From assembly GCF_014287875.1 (NCBI RefSeq), contig NZ_JACOPN010000009.1:1-64000 (forward strand): DNA of 64,000 bases, written 5' to 3'. The notes beneath the pieces are model-generated. The model made no database searches. It was not told where the DNA came from and worked only from the letters and a program-made list of their open reading frames with translations. Origin of the DNA: Flintibacter faecis (lineage in GTDB: Bacteria > Bacillota > Clostridia > Oscillospirales > Oscillospiraceae). Position 1 is the stretch's first letter, and the number at the start of each line of letters is the position of its first letter. Of this stretch, positions 7,897 through 16,189 are shown piece after piece. Both the position numbers and the translations under genes were made by a program.

Positions 7897-9108
7897 ATGG
7901 TAAACGTAGCGATTTTGGGTTTTGGCACTGTGGGCTCCGGCGTGGCCGAGGTGCTGACGAAAAACGGCGGTCTCATTGACCAGCGGGTGGACGATCTGCT
8001 CCGCCTGAAATACATCCTGGACGTGCGGGATTTCCCCGACAGCCCCTATAAGGATTGCTTTGTAAAGGACTTCTCCGTCATCGAGAACGACCCCGAGGTG
8101 GACATCGTGGTGGAGACCATCGGCGGTGCCAAGATCGCCCTGGACTTTACCACCCGGGCCCTGAAGGCGGGCAAGAGCGTGGTCACCTCCAACAAGGAGC
8201 TGGTGGCCACCCACGGCTATGAGCTGCTTCAGCTGGCCAAGGAGCACGGCGTGAGCTATCTGTTCGAGGCCAGCGTGGGCGGCGGCATCCCCATCCTGCG
8301 GCCCCTCACCTCCTGCCTGGCGGCCAACGAGCTGACCCAGGTCACCGGCATTCTCAACGGCACCACCAACTATATCCTCACCCGGATGATCAAGGCCGGT
8401 CTCACCTTTGAGCAGGCCCTGAAGGAGGCCCAGGACAACGGCTATGCCGAAAAGGACCCCACCGCCGACGTGGACGGCCACGATGCCTGCCGGAAGATCT
8501 GCATTCTGGCCGCCCTGTCCTTCGGTCAGCATGTCTATCCCGACCAGGTGCCCACCGAGGGTATCCGCAACGTCACCCTGGAGGACGTGGCCTATGCCGA
8601 CTCCTGCGGCTATAAGATCAAGCTGCTGGGCCGCTGCATCCGCCAGCCAGAGGGCAAGGTGTGCGCCTTTGTGGCCCCCCACCTGGTGCCCGCCAGCAAT
8701 CCTCTCTCCGGCGTGGAGGACGTGTTCAACGCCATCGCCGTCACCGGCAACGCCATCGGTGACGTGATGTTCTATGGCCGGGGGGCTGGCAAGCTGCCCA
8801 CTGCCTCCGCCGTGGTGGCAGACGTAATTGACATCGCCAAGGACCTGAAGCGGGATCACCGCAACGAGTGGGGCCCCGGTGCCACCGATCTGGTGGTCTC
8901 CCCCGACATCATCACCTCCCGGTGGTATGTCCGGGCCCAGGCCCCTGTGGACCAGGTCCGTCTGGCCTGCGGCGATATCCAGCTGCTGGCCCGTGCCGGG
9001 GCACCTGCCGGTGAAGTTGCTTTCCTCACCGCGGCCATGACCGAGCCTCAGATCAAGGATAAGCTTCAGAGTCTGGATGTCCGCTCCCGCTTCCGCGTGC
9101 TGGACTGA
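7897..9108 (+). CDS. hom: Homoserine dehydrogenase
   Basis: 403 residues. It reduces aspartate semialdehyde to homoserine, the branch point to threonine and methionine. The N-terminal nucleotide-binding motif is GFGTVGSG (about 7-14), and the family signature NGTTNYIL lies around residue 155. The C-terminal part after about 330 is a short, ACT-like extension. The start at 7897 is chosen because it has TGAGGTG upstream and begins directly with the dinucleotide fold; the in-frame upstream ATG at 7771 lies inside the preceding gene. Next gene is aspartate kinase. Confidence 0.93.
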   Translation: MVNVAILGFGTVGSGVAEVLTKNGGLIDQRVDDLLRLKYILDVRDFPDSPYKDCFVKDFSVIENDPEVDIVVETIGGAKIALDFTTRALKAGKSVVTSNKELVATHGYELLQLAKEHGVSYLFEASVGGGIPILRPLTSCLAANELTQVTGILNGTTNYILTRMIKAGLTFEQALKEAQDNGYAEKDPTADVDGHDACRKICILAALSFGQHVYPDQVPTEGIRNVTLEDVAYADSCGYKIKLLGRCIRQPEGKVCAFVAPHLVPASNPLSGVEDVFNAIAVTGNAIGDVMFYGRGAGKLPTASAVVADVIDIAKDLKRDHRNEWGPGATDLVVSPDIITSRWYVRAQAPVDQVRLACGDIQLLARAGAPAGEVAFLTAAMTEPQIKDKLQSLDVRSRFRVLD

Positions 9109-9140
9109 AGTTCGCCCGCCGGGGCGCGGACATAAAATGA

Positions 9141-9160
9141 AGAGCGGACCATCCGCTTTT
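9141..9160 (+). terminator. Small hairpin between hom and lysC
   Basis: AGCGGA-CCA-TCCGCT followed by TTTC. Short and weak; it may attenuate rather than end transcription into lysC. Confidence 0.35.
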
Positions 9161-9201
9161 CACCGCCTCATATGATTTGACCTTTAGGGGGAACGACACA
9201 T

Positions 9202-10425
9202 ATGTCACTGATCGTACAAAAATTCGGCGGAACTTCCGTCGCCGATGCCGACCGCATCCGCAATGTGGCCCGCATCATCACCGAAACCTATCGCAAGGGC
9301 CACAGCGTTGTGGCTGTCCTCTCCGCCCAGGGCGACACCACCGACGACCTGATTGAAAAGGCCCAGGAGATCAACCCCAGCGCCTCTAAGCGTGAAATGG
9401 ATATGCTGCTGGCCACCGGCGAACAGATCTCCATCTCCCTGTGCGCCATGGCCATCGAGCGCATGGGCTATCAGGCCGTGTCTCTCACCGGCTGGCAGGC
9501 CGGGATGCTCACCGACTCCTCCTACAGCAGCGCCCGGATCAAGCGTATCCGCACCGAGCGCATCCAGAAGGAGCTGGACAAGAAGAAGATCGTGCTGGTG
9601 GCCGGCTTCCAGGGCATCAACAAGTATGACGACATCACCACCCTGGGCCGCGGCGGCTCCGACACCTCTGCCGTCGCCCTGGCCGCCGCCCTGCACGCAG
9701 ACCTGTGCCAGATCTACACCGACGTAGACGGCGTGTACACCGCCGATCCCCGCCATGTCACCGGGGCCCGCAAGCTGGACGAGATCACCTTCGACGAGAT
9801 GCTGGAGCTGGCCAGCCTGGGTGCTCAGGTGCTGCACAACCGCTCGGTAGAGATGGCAAAGCGGTATAACGTCAATATGGAGGTCCTTTCCAGCTTCAGC
9901 GGAAAGCCCGGCACGAAAGTCAAGGAGGTTGTAAAAACCATGGAAAAAATTCACGTCAGCGGCGTTGCCAAGGATAAGAACGTAGCCCGCCTGGCCCTGG
10001 TGGGTCTGGCCGATCAGCCCGGCATCGCCTTTAAGATTTTCTCCCTGCTGGCCAAGAAGGACATCAACGTAGACATCATCCTGCAGTCCATCGGCCGGGA
10101 CGAGAGCAAGGACATCAGCTTCACTGTGGCCCGGGACGACGCCCAGACCGCCAAGGCCATTCTGGAGGAGCTGAAGGAGTCCATCGGCTTTAAGTCCATC
10201 CAGGTGGATGACCATGTGGCCAAGGTGTCCATCGTGGGTGCCGGCATGGCCCACAACGCCGGCGTGGCCTCCAAGATGTTCGAGGCCCTGTACTCCGCCG
10301 GCATCAACATCCAGATGATCTCCACCAGCGAGATCAAGGTGTCCGTTCTGGTGGACGAGCGGGACGCGGACCGCGCCGTCCAGGCCATCCACGACCGCTT
10401 CTTCAGCGAGTTCGGCAACGCCTGA
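9202..10425 (+). CDS. lysC: Aspartate kinase
   Basis: 407 residues, the size of a monofunctional aspartokinase. It phosphorylates aspartate, the first step to lysine, threonine and methionine. The kinase domain opens with KFGGTSVAD (5-13) and contains TLGRGGSDTSAVALA (about 150). Two C-terminal ACT domains follow (about 265-335 and 340-405; SIVGAGMAHNAGVASKMFEA and INIQMISTSEI), as expected for a feedback-inhibited enzyme. The start has AGGGGG upstream. Terminator follows. Confidence 0.95.
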   Translation: MSLIVQKFGGTSVADADRIRNVARIITETYRKGHSVVAVLSAQGDTTDDLIEKAQEINPSASKREMDMLLATGEQISISLCAMAIERMGYQAVSLTGWQAGMLTDSSYSSARIKRIRTERIQKELDKKKIVLVAGFQGINKYDDITTLGRGGSDTSAVALAAALHADLCQIYTDVDGVYTADPRHVTGARKLDEITFDEMLELASLGAQVLHNRSVEMAKRYNVNMEVLSSFSGKPGTKVKEVVKTMEKIHVSGVAKDKNVARLALVGLADQPGIAFKIFSLLAKKDINVDIILQSIGRDESKDISFTVARDDAQTAKAILEELKESIGFKSIQVDDHVAKVSIVGAGMAHNAGVASKMFEALYSAGINIQMISTSEIKVSVLVDERDADRAVQAIHDRFFSEFGNA

Positions 10426-10440
10426 GTTTCTTAAACCAGC

Positions 10441-10493
10441 AGCTCCCCCGCCCAAGGGTCTCATCCGGGACCTAAGGGCGGGGGAGCTTTTTT
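10441..10493 (+). terminator. Terminator of lysC
   Basis: 13-bp perfect arms AGCTCCCCCGCCC / GGGCGGGGGAGCT (10476-10488), then TTTTT. Confidence 0.9.
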
Positions 10494-10496
10494 GCT

Positions 10497-10843
10497 TCAT
10501 GGTTCTATTCCAATCAGAATAATGGGGACAGAGGGATTGCTGCGCCCCTCACATACGATATTGGTCAGCTCATTTTCATACCAGGCGATTCAAATGGCTG
10601 TACACCCGGGCCAGCTTCATCCTGCATCTCCCACTGAATGGTGGGCAGGAGATGACGGGCTGGAGACCTCATTCCCCAAGGGAATCGGGACGCACGGGCC
10701 TACCGTTTCCTTCTCAAAAATGTCGCCCTTTCGGGAAAAAAACTCCAGCATATAGGGAAATCCCGGCTGGGTCGGACGGTCAAAGCGGTAAAATTGCGGG
10801 GTGCCGCTGCTTTTTGTGGCTGCGTGTGACAGAAAACGGCAAT
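10497..10843 (-). pseudogene. Decayed gene fragments (nucleotidyltransferase-like?)
   Basis: Two protein-like stretches in different minus-strand frames. From about 10843 to 10617 the frame reads PQFYRFDRPTQPGFPYMLEF followed by SRKGDIFEKETV and PIPLGNEVSS, then stops. A second piece, WYENELTNIVCEGRSNPSVP IILIGIEP, runs to the stop at 10497. No start codon or ribosome binding site is visible for either. The first recalls Firmicute/Bacteroides proteins related to nucleotidyltransferase toxins (from memory, uncertain). Read here as the tail of a frameshifted, 5'-truncated gene. Confidence 0.4.
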
Positions 10844-10861
10844 GACTGGCAGCGGCTGTCT

Positions 10862-10902
10862 ACAAAAAAGAAAACCCGGGAATCCTTGGGATTCCCGGGT
10901 TT
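10862..10902 (-). terminator. Terminator of rplM-rpsI
   Basis: Minus strand AAACCCGGGAATCC / GGATTCCCGGGTTT, a 14-bp perfect stem, followed by TCTTTTTT. Confidence 0.9.
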
Positions 10903-10923
10903 GAGGCTTGTAACCCAGATAAA

Positions 10924-11328
10924 TCAGCGCTTGCTGAACTGAGGCGCACGACGGGCGGCTTTGAGGCCGTACTTCTTGCGCTCCTTCATTCTGGGGTCGC
11001 GGGTCAGCAGACCGGCGGCCTTCAGGATGGGGCGGTACTCCTCGTTGACCAGCAGCAGGGCGCGGGCAACACCGTGGCGGATCGCGCCGGCCTGGCCGGT
11101 GACGCCGCCGCCGGTGACGGTGGCAACGATGTCCACCTTGCCCAGCTGCTCGGTGGCAGCCAGGGGCTGACGGACCAGCAGCTTCAGGGTCTCCAGACCG
11201 AAGTACTCGTCGATGTCACGGCCGTTGATGGTGATCGCACCGGTGCCGTTCTGGAACAGATGCACACGGGCCACGGAGGACTTCCGACGGCCGGTGCCAT
11301 AGAAATAAGGCTTCTTGCTCTTATACAT
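10924..11328 (-). CDS. rpsI: 30S ribosomal protein S9
   Basis: 134 residues, the usual length. Contains [20 protein letters not shown] near the N-terminus and the conserved basic C-terminal tail ending RRAPQFSKR, which reaches the ribosomal P site. RBS GAGGAGG. It lies 16 nt after rplM in the standard L13-S9 pair. Confidence 0.98.
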   Translation of the reverse strand: MYKSKKPYFYGTGRRKSSVARVHLFQNGTGAITINGRDIDEYFGLETLKLLVRQPLAATEQLGKVDIVATVTGGGVTGQAGAIRHGVARALLLVNEEYRPILKAAGLLTRDPRMKERKKYGLKAARRAPQFSKR

Positions 11329-11344
11329 GCTTCGTTACCTCCTC

Positions 11345-11776
11345 TTACTCGGCGGCCCAGACTTCGGGCTTCTGGGCGGCGTGCTCATGCTCGCCGCCGC
11401 GGTAGATGTGCAGACGAGACAGGGAGTCCTTGGTGATGACGTTGCGGGGCATCATGCCGCGAACGGCCAGCTTCATGGCCAGCTCGGGCTTGCTCTGCAT
11501 CAGGGTGCGGTACTTGACTTCCTTCAGGCCGCCCACCCAGCCGGAGTGGGTACGATAGAACTTCTGATCCAGCTTCTTGCCGGTCAGAACGGCCTTCTCA
11601 GCGTTGATGACGATGACAAAGTCACCGCAGTCAGCGTGGGGGGTGTACTCGGGCTTGCGCTTGCCGCGCAGCAGGTCGGCGGCCAGGGCAGCGGTCTTGC
11701 CCAGGGGCTTGCCAGCGGCGTCCAGGACATACCACTTACGCACGATGTTCCCCTTGTTTGCCATAAACGTGGACAT
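11345..11776 (-). CDS. rplM: 50S ribosomal protein L13
   Basis: 143 residues from the ATG at 11776 (protein begins [10 protein letters not shown]). An in-frame ATG at 11791 overlaps the ribosome binding site ATGGAGG, so the shorter start is preferred. Family motifs: [17 protein letters not shown], then [13 protein letters not shown] and PRNVITKD. It is first in the L13-S9 operon, behind a strong promoter and a structured leader. Confidence 0.97.
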   Translation of the reverse strand: MSTFMANKGNIVRKWYVLDAAGKPLGKTAALAADLLRGKRKPEYTPHADCGDFVIVINAEKAVLTGKKLDQKFYRTHSGWVGGLKEVKYRTLMQSKPELAMKLAVRGMMPRNVITKDSLSRLHIYRGGEHEHAAQKPEVWAAE

Positions 11777-11820
11777 AGGTGAAACCTCCATTTTCCAATC
11801 CTAAATAATGATCTCAACCA

Positions 11821-11872
11821 TTTCTGGTCGCGGATACAAAGATAGCGCCCCGACGCTGTACAATCGGAGCGT
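11821..11872 (-). promoter_or_regulatory. Possible L13 leader hairpin
   Basis: In the rplM 5' UTR, GCTCCGA and TCGGGGC form a stem just after the transcription start (about 11869-11846). Firmicute rplM transcripts often carry an autoregulatory L13 leader (Rfam family). Only position and a stem support it here. Confidence 0.4.
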
Positions 11873-11877
11873 TTTGT

Positions 11878-11906
11878 ATTATAGTACGATGGTGGCCGGG
11901 TGTCAA
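11878..11906 (-). promoter_or_regulatory. Consensus promoter of rplM-rpsI
   Basis: Minus strand TTGACA (11906-11901), 17-nt spacer, TATAAT (11883-11878): an exact consensus promoter. Confidence 0.93.
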
Positions 11907-12052
11907 CGGTCTTTTTGAGAAAAATTGATTTATCTCGATAAAATCTCTCGATTCCTCGTGTTTCCTGTTGTTTGCTCTTTAAATCTCGATTTCAATTTTC
12001 GTTTTTCTTTTCTGCTGCGGGAACTTATTTCGTTCCGTCAAGGAGGTTTACC

Positions 12053-12793
12053 ATGAATAAGATCGTATCCCTGGTCCGCCGCTGCGTGGCCGACTATGAC
12101 ATGATACAGCCCGGTGACCGGGTAGCCGTAGGGGTGTCCGGGGGCAAGGACTCCCTCATCCTGCTCACCGCACTGGCAAAACTGCAGACCTTTTACCCCG
12201 TGCCCTTCACAGTGGAGGCATTCACCCTGGACATGGGCCACGCAGAGGGGCGCAAGGGGATGGACTTTACGCCTGTGGCCGACTATTGTCAACGTTTGGA
12301 CGTACCCTATACCCTGCTGAAGAGCGACATCCATCACATGATTTTTGATGTCAAGAAGGAGAAGAACCCCTGCTCTCTGTGCGCCAAGCTCCGCCGGGGT
12401 GCCCTGCACCAGGCCATTCAGGAGCGGGGCATTCGGAAGATCGCCCTGGGCCACCACTATGACGACGCCGTGGAGACCTTTTATATGTCCCTTATTTTCG
12501 AGGGGCGGCTGTCCTGCTTTCAACCCGTCACCTATCTCAGCCGCACCGACATCACCCAGATCCGCCCCCTGCTCTACTGCGGAGAAAATCTTGTCCGCCA
12601 CACCGCCCAGCGCCTCCAGCTGCCCGTGGTCCACAATCCGTGTCCCGCTGACGGCTATACCAAGCGCCAAGAGATCAAAGACCTGATCTACGAACTCCAG
12701 GGCCGCTATCCCAAACTGAAAGAGCGCACCTTCGGTGCCATGCAAAGGCTGCCCCTGCCAGAGTGGGGAATTTTAAGAGAAAAGCCGGAATAA
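12053..12793 (+). CDS. TtcA-family tRNA thiolation protein
   Basis: 246 residues. An ATP-dependent PP-loop enzyme with SGGKDS (about 30-35) and the CxxC pair in NPCSLCAKLRRGAL (C107, C110), which in TtcA holds an iron-sulfur cluster. A third cysteine lies in HNPCPADGY (about 200). GHHYDDAVETF is also typical. Known members thiolate cytidine 32 of tRNA. The target here is inferred from family membership. The start at 12053 follows AAGGAGGTTTACC; an upstream in-frame ATG (11972) is in AT-rich untranslated sequence. Confidence 0.85.
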   Translation: MNKIVSLVRRCVADYDMIQPGDRVAVGVSGGKDSLILLTALAKLQTFYPVPFTVEAFTLDMGHAEGRKGMDFTPVADYCQRLDVPYTLLKSDIHHMIFDVKKEKNPCSLCAKLRRGALHQAIQERGIRKIALGHHYDDAVETFYMSLIFEGRLSCFQPVTYLSRTDITQIRPLLYCGENLVRHTAQRLQLPVVHNPCPADGYTKRQEIKDLIYELQGRYPKLKERTFGAMQRLPLPEWGILREKPE

Positions 12794-12797
12794 ATGC

Positions 12798-12832
12798 AAA
12801 GACCGCCCTGTTATCTTACAGCGCGGTCTTTT
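12798..12832. terminator. Bidirectional terminator between convergent genes
   Basis: AAAGACCGC (12798-12806) pairs with GCGGTCTTT (12823-12831), with A and T flanks. It covers the last codons of the minus-strand XRE gene and serves both directions. Confidence 0.75.
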
Positions 12833-13079
12833 CCTGTACGACATCCAACCCCAAAAAGAAGTCGTCATAGGTACAGTCATAAATCTGTTTTAAGGCAATG
12901 AGCACGCTGGCGCGGATATTCAGTTCCCCTGCCTCGTATTTCGCGTAGGTGGTGCGGCCAATGTCGCAGCCCATGCGCTGGAGCTGGACACACAACTTCT
13001 CCTGGGACTGGCCGTGCATTCCCCGCAGGCGGCGGAGATTATCGCCCATATTTCGGGCCCGCCGAATTTTTTGCTCCAT
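12816..13079 (-). CDS. XRE-family helix-turn-helix regulator
   Basis: 87 residues from the ATG at 13079. The fold runs DNLRRLRGMHGQSQEKL, then IGRTTYAKYEAGELNIRAS and LIALKQIYDCTYDDFFLG. The start lies 4 nt after the stop of the upstream rhomboid-like gene, suggesting translational coupling. A longer frame from 13106 would overlap that gene and lacks a ribosome binding site. The function of the pair is unknown; the regulator may control its own transcript. Confidence 0.75.
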   Translation of the reverse strand: MEQKIRRARNMGDNLRRLRGMHGQSQEKLCVQLQRMGCDIGRTTYAKYEAGELNIRASVLIALKQIYDCTYDDFFLGLDVVQEKTAL

Positions 13080-13083
13080 CCCC

Positions 13084-13944
13084 TCACTGCACATGCACGT
13101 GGTCATTGATATGCTTCATGCAATAGCAGTAATAGCCGTTGCATTTGGAGCAGTAGCGGAACTCCATGTTGGGGTCGTCGGCGTCGGTGATGCCGCAGAC
13201 GGCACATTTGTGGAGGTAGCCCTTGCGCTGCTGGATGTCCTTTTGGGCCTTTTTGAACTGGATGGTCCGGTGGTTGGTCCGGTAGGCTGCCCGTTCCCGG
13301 CCGCGGCCCAGCATCCCCGCCAGGTCCTCCCAGAAGAAGATGAGATAGTTCAAAATGGCGACCACAGGCATCAGCGCCCAGGCCCAGGCCCTGGAGAGCA
13401 GATTGCTGACGATGTCATACCCGAACAGCGCTACATCAAACCAGGCCAGCCACTTCACCTTCAGGGGAAGGATGCCATACAGCAGCACCTGCATGTCCGG
13501 GTAAAGGGTGGCGAAGGAGAAGAACAGGGACATGTTGACATAATACATGGACACGCCCACATTAAGGACAAAGCCCAGGATCAGGTTCAGCACCACGCCC
13601 AGGAAATAGAACACGTTGAACCGGGTGGTGCCCCACTGCCGCTCCAGCGACGTACCCAGCCAATAATAGAAAAAGGTGCTCATCACAAACCACAGCAGGG
13701 TGAGCGGCCGACTGGGGTTAAAGCGGTTCAAGGGGATCAGAATAAAGGTGAACAGCCGCCAGATCTGTCCATGGAGCACCGCACTGGGGGAAAACATGAG
13801 CATCATGGTGGCGTAGCCACGGGTAACGATATCCAGTACAAAGACGATGACGTTTCCGACGGCGATGTATTTCATCAGTTCGGGAATGCCGAAGTTGGGG
13901 TGGTCATAGCAGAACCGGTCCAGCCAGCGGGAGATGGCTTTCAT
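13084..13944 (-). CDS. Rhomboid-fold membrane protein with C-terminal zinc ribbon
   Basis: 286 residues. The ATG at 13944 has GAGGAGG at proper spacing; an ATG at 13950 is too close to it. Several membrane segments lie between about residues 25 and 215 (YIAVGNVIVFVLDIV, LFTFILIPL, LLWFVMSTFFYYWLG, FNVFYFLGVVLNLILGF). A cytoplasmic tail ends in CAVCG...CSKCNGYYCYC (about 252-280), a likely zinc-binding domain. The layout resembles rhomboid proteins, but no GxSx catalytic motif or paired active-site histidine is visible, so it is probably not a protease. Function unknown. Confidence 0.7.
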   Translation of the reverse strand: MKAISRWLDRFCYDHPNFGIPELMKYIAVGNVIVFVLDIVTRGYATMMLMFSPSAVLHGQIWRLFTFILIPLNRFNPSRPLTLLWFVMSTFFYYWLGTSLERQWGTTRFNVFYFLGVVLNLILGFVLNVGVSMYYVNMSLFFSFATLYPDMQVLLYGILPLKVKWLAWFDVALFGYDIVSNLLSRAWAWALMPVVAILNYLIFFWEDLAGMLGRGRERAAYRTNHRTIQFKKAQKDIQQRKGYLHKCAVCGITDADDPNMEFRYCSKCNGYYCYCMKHINDHVHVQ

Positions 13945-13982
13945 GGACATGCCTCCTCGTTGTGAATTAAACTTTAAAAAAT

Positions 13983-14011
13983 ATTCTACCCGCTTTAGGC
14001 TGGAAAGTCTA
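13983..14011 (-). promoter_or_regulatory. Promoter of the rhomboid-like gene
   Basis: Minus strand TAGACT (14011-14006), 17-nt spacer, TAGAAT (13988-13983), about 40 nt upstream of the start codon. Confidence 0.6.
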
Positions 14012-14146
14012 TATCTAAACTGTGAATAATTCCGGGACGAAAGCCTTTTTTTGCCCGGGGAAATGTGATAAGATAGTTTGACAAGCACAGGCCGCCCGGT
14101 TTTCGGCGGCAGACTATATATCATTATATAATAAGGAGAATCCGCC

Positions 14147-15391
14147 ATGAGTATCGTCAAAGACCCCAGTCTGGCCCCCTCCGGCCGCCAGAAGATCCAG
14201 TGGGTGCGGGACTTTATGCCCGCCCTGTCCGGCATCGAGGAGCGCTTTCGCCGGGAGAAGCCCTTTGCCGGGCTGACCATCGCCGTGTCCGTCCACCTGG
14301 AGGCCAAAACCGCCAACCTGGGCCTGGTACTGCGGGAGGGCGGGGCCGACGTACATCTCACCGGCTGCAACCCCCTGTCCACCCAGGACGACGTGGCCGC
14401 CGCCATGGCCGACCTGGGCGTGGACACCTATGGTGTCCACGGTGTCACCCCGGAGGAGTATGAGGATCTGCTGGTGGAGACCCTGAAGTGCCGCCCCCAC
14501 CTGATCGTGGACGACGGCGGCGACCTCATCTCCCTGCTGGGGGGCAAGTGCGCCCAGTATGGCGACCGCCTCATCGCCGGGTGCGAGGAGACCACCACCG
14601 GCATCCACCGCCTGGTGGCCCGGGAGAAGGCGGGCATCCTCCCCTGCCCCATGATGGCGGTGAACGATGCCAAGGCCAAGCACTACTACGACAACAAATA
14701 CGGCACCGGCCAGTCCTCCTGGGATGCCATTATGCACACCACCAATCTGATGGTGGCGGGCAAGACGGTGGTGGTGGCCGGCTACGGCTGGTGCGGCAAG
14801 GGCATCGCCATGCGGGCCAAGGGCATGGGTGCCAACGTGATCGTCACCGAGGTGGACCCTTTCAAGGCTCTGGAGGCCACCATGGAGAACTTCCGGGTCA
14901 TGCCCATGGATCAGGCCGCCCGTCTGGGCGATATTTTCGTCACCGCCACCGGCTGCAAAGACGTGATCGTCCGGCGGCACTTTGACGTGATGAAGGACAA
15001 TGCCATCCTGTGCAACTCCGGCCACTTCGACTGCGAGGTGGACGTGGCCGCCCTGGCGGACATGGCTCAGGAGAACTTCCCCCGCCGGGCAAACATCCAG
15101 GGCTACCGCCTGGCCGACGGCCGCACTCTGAACGTGCTGGCAGAGGGCCGCCTGGTCAACCTGGCCGCGGGCAACGGCCACCCGGCGGAGATCATGGATA
15201 TGTCCTTCGCCGTGCAGGCCCTGTCCCTGGAGTGGCTGGCCCGCCACAAGGACACGCTGGAGAAGAAGGTCTATCAGGTGCCCGACGAGATCGACGATCA
15301 GATCGGCCGGGTAAAGCTGGCTGCCATGGGCCTGGCCATCGACCAGCTGACTCAGGAGCAGAAGGACTACCTGGCCGGATGGGAGGCTTAA
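14147..15391 (+). CDS. ahcY: Adenosylhomocysteinase
   Basis: 414 residues. It hydrolyses S-adenosylhomocysteine to adenosine and homocysteine with bound NAD. The substrate-side motifs are HLEAKTANL and EETTTGIHRL; NDAKAKHYYDNKYGTGQSS follows, and the NAD motif is VVAGYGWCGKG (about 208-218). CNSGHFDCEVD is also conserved. Length and the C-terminus (QKDYLAGWEA, no HYRY end) match the shorter archaeal/Thermotoga-like form. Fits with metK 2 kb downstream in one methyl cycle. RBS AAGGAG; no clear promoter recognised. Confidence 0.93.
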   Translation: MSIVKDPSLAPSGRQKIQWVRDFMPALSGIEERFRREKPFAGLTIAVSVHLEAKTANLGLVLREGGADVHLTGCNPLSTQDDVAAAMADLGVDTYGVHGVTPEEYEDLLVETLKCRPHLIVDDGGDLISLLGGKCAQYGDRLIAGCEETTTGIHRLVAREKAGILPCPMMAVNDAKAKHYYDNKYGTGQSSWDAIMHTTNLMVAGKTVVVAGYGWCGKGIAMRAKGMGANVIVTEVDPFKALEATMENFRVMPMDQAARLGDIFVTATGCKDVIVRRHFDVMKDNAILCNSGHFDCEVDVAALADMAQENFPRRANIQGYRLADGRTLNVLAEGRLVNLAAGNGHPAEIMDMSFAVQALSLEWLARHKDTLEKKVYQVPDEIDDQIGRVKLAAMGLAIDQLTQEQKDYLAGWEA

Positions 15392-15494
15392 AAAACCGTT
15401 TCATTTTCATCTCTTCACTTTTCTTCTTTAAGTTTGCAGACGAAAAATAGACGGTTTATTTGCGTGGGGCCGCAGGCCCCTTGTGGAGGCAGAC

Positions 15495-15998
15495 ATGCAC
15501 AACGAATTGACCAAAATGGACCTGAAAAAAATGCAGGAGGAGCTGGACTACCGCCGGATCACCCTGCGCCCCCAGCTGCTGGAGGAGGTAAAAGTGGCCC
15601 GCTCCTTCGGCGACCTGAGTGAGAACTTTGAATATAAGGCGGCCAAGCGGGACAAGAACAAGAACGAGAGCCGCATTCGCTTTTTGGAAAACATGATCAA
15701 AACCGCCGTTGTCATCGAGGACCACTCAGCCAGCGACACCGTGGGCCTTTACGACAAGGTGACAGTGTATCTGGAGGAGGACGGCGAGGAGGAGACCTGG
15801 CAGGTGGTGACCACCGTGCGCCAGGACGTGCTCCACGGCCTCATCAGCAAGGAGTCCCCCATGGGGGCAGCCCTCATGGGGAAGCGGGCGGGCGACCGCT
15901 TCTGGGTGCAGGTGAACAAGGACTATGGCTATTACGCCGTGGTCCGCACCATTGAGAAGGGTCAGGACGACGGCAGCGCCCAGCTCAACCGCTATTAA
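15495..15998 (+). CDS. GreA/GreB-family transcription elongation factor
   Basis: 167 residues from the ATG at 15495, which has GTGGAGG upstream. The N-terminal coiled coil (about 5-75) keeps the acidic tip motif GDLSENFEYKAAK, whose Asp and Glu in GreA bring the metal ion for transcript cleavage. The C-terminal FKBP-like domain (about 85-165) includes SPMGAALMGKRAGD. It would rescue backtracked RNA polymerase. It may be a paralogue rather than the main GreA. Confidence 0.85.
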   Translation: MHNELTKMDLKKMQEELDYRRITLRPQLLEEVKVARSFGDLSENFEYKAAKRDKNKNESRIRFLENMIKTAVVIEDHSASDTVGLYDKVTVYLEEDGEEETWQVVTTVRQDVLHGLISKESPMGAALMGKRAGDRFWVQVNKDYGYYAVVRTIEKGQDDGSAQLNRY

Positions 15999-16064
15999 TG
16001 CCGCCTTCCCAGGTATCCCAAGTATCTAAGGTTAAGATAAGACGATTTTTAGACGATTTCCGCT

Positions 16065-16093
16065 AAGACAGGAAATCGCCGCTGTGCTAAGAT
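16065..16093 (+). promoter_or_regulatory. Possible promoter of hbd
   Basis: AAGACA (16065-16070), 17-nt spacer, TAAGAT (16088-16093). It overlaps an inverted repeat CGATTTCC/GGAAATCG (16054-16078) that could be a regulator site. Confidence 0.4.
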
Positions 16094-16189
16094 ATGCAAA
16101 TGTAAGTGAGCGTTTCTCTTTCCGCAGCTGGAAGGGCGGGATGAGAGACCCAAACATAAAATTCAAAAAAATGAAAAGAGGATATTGCA

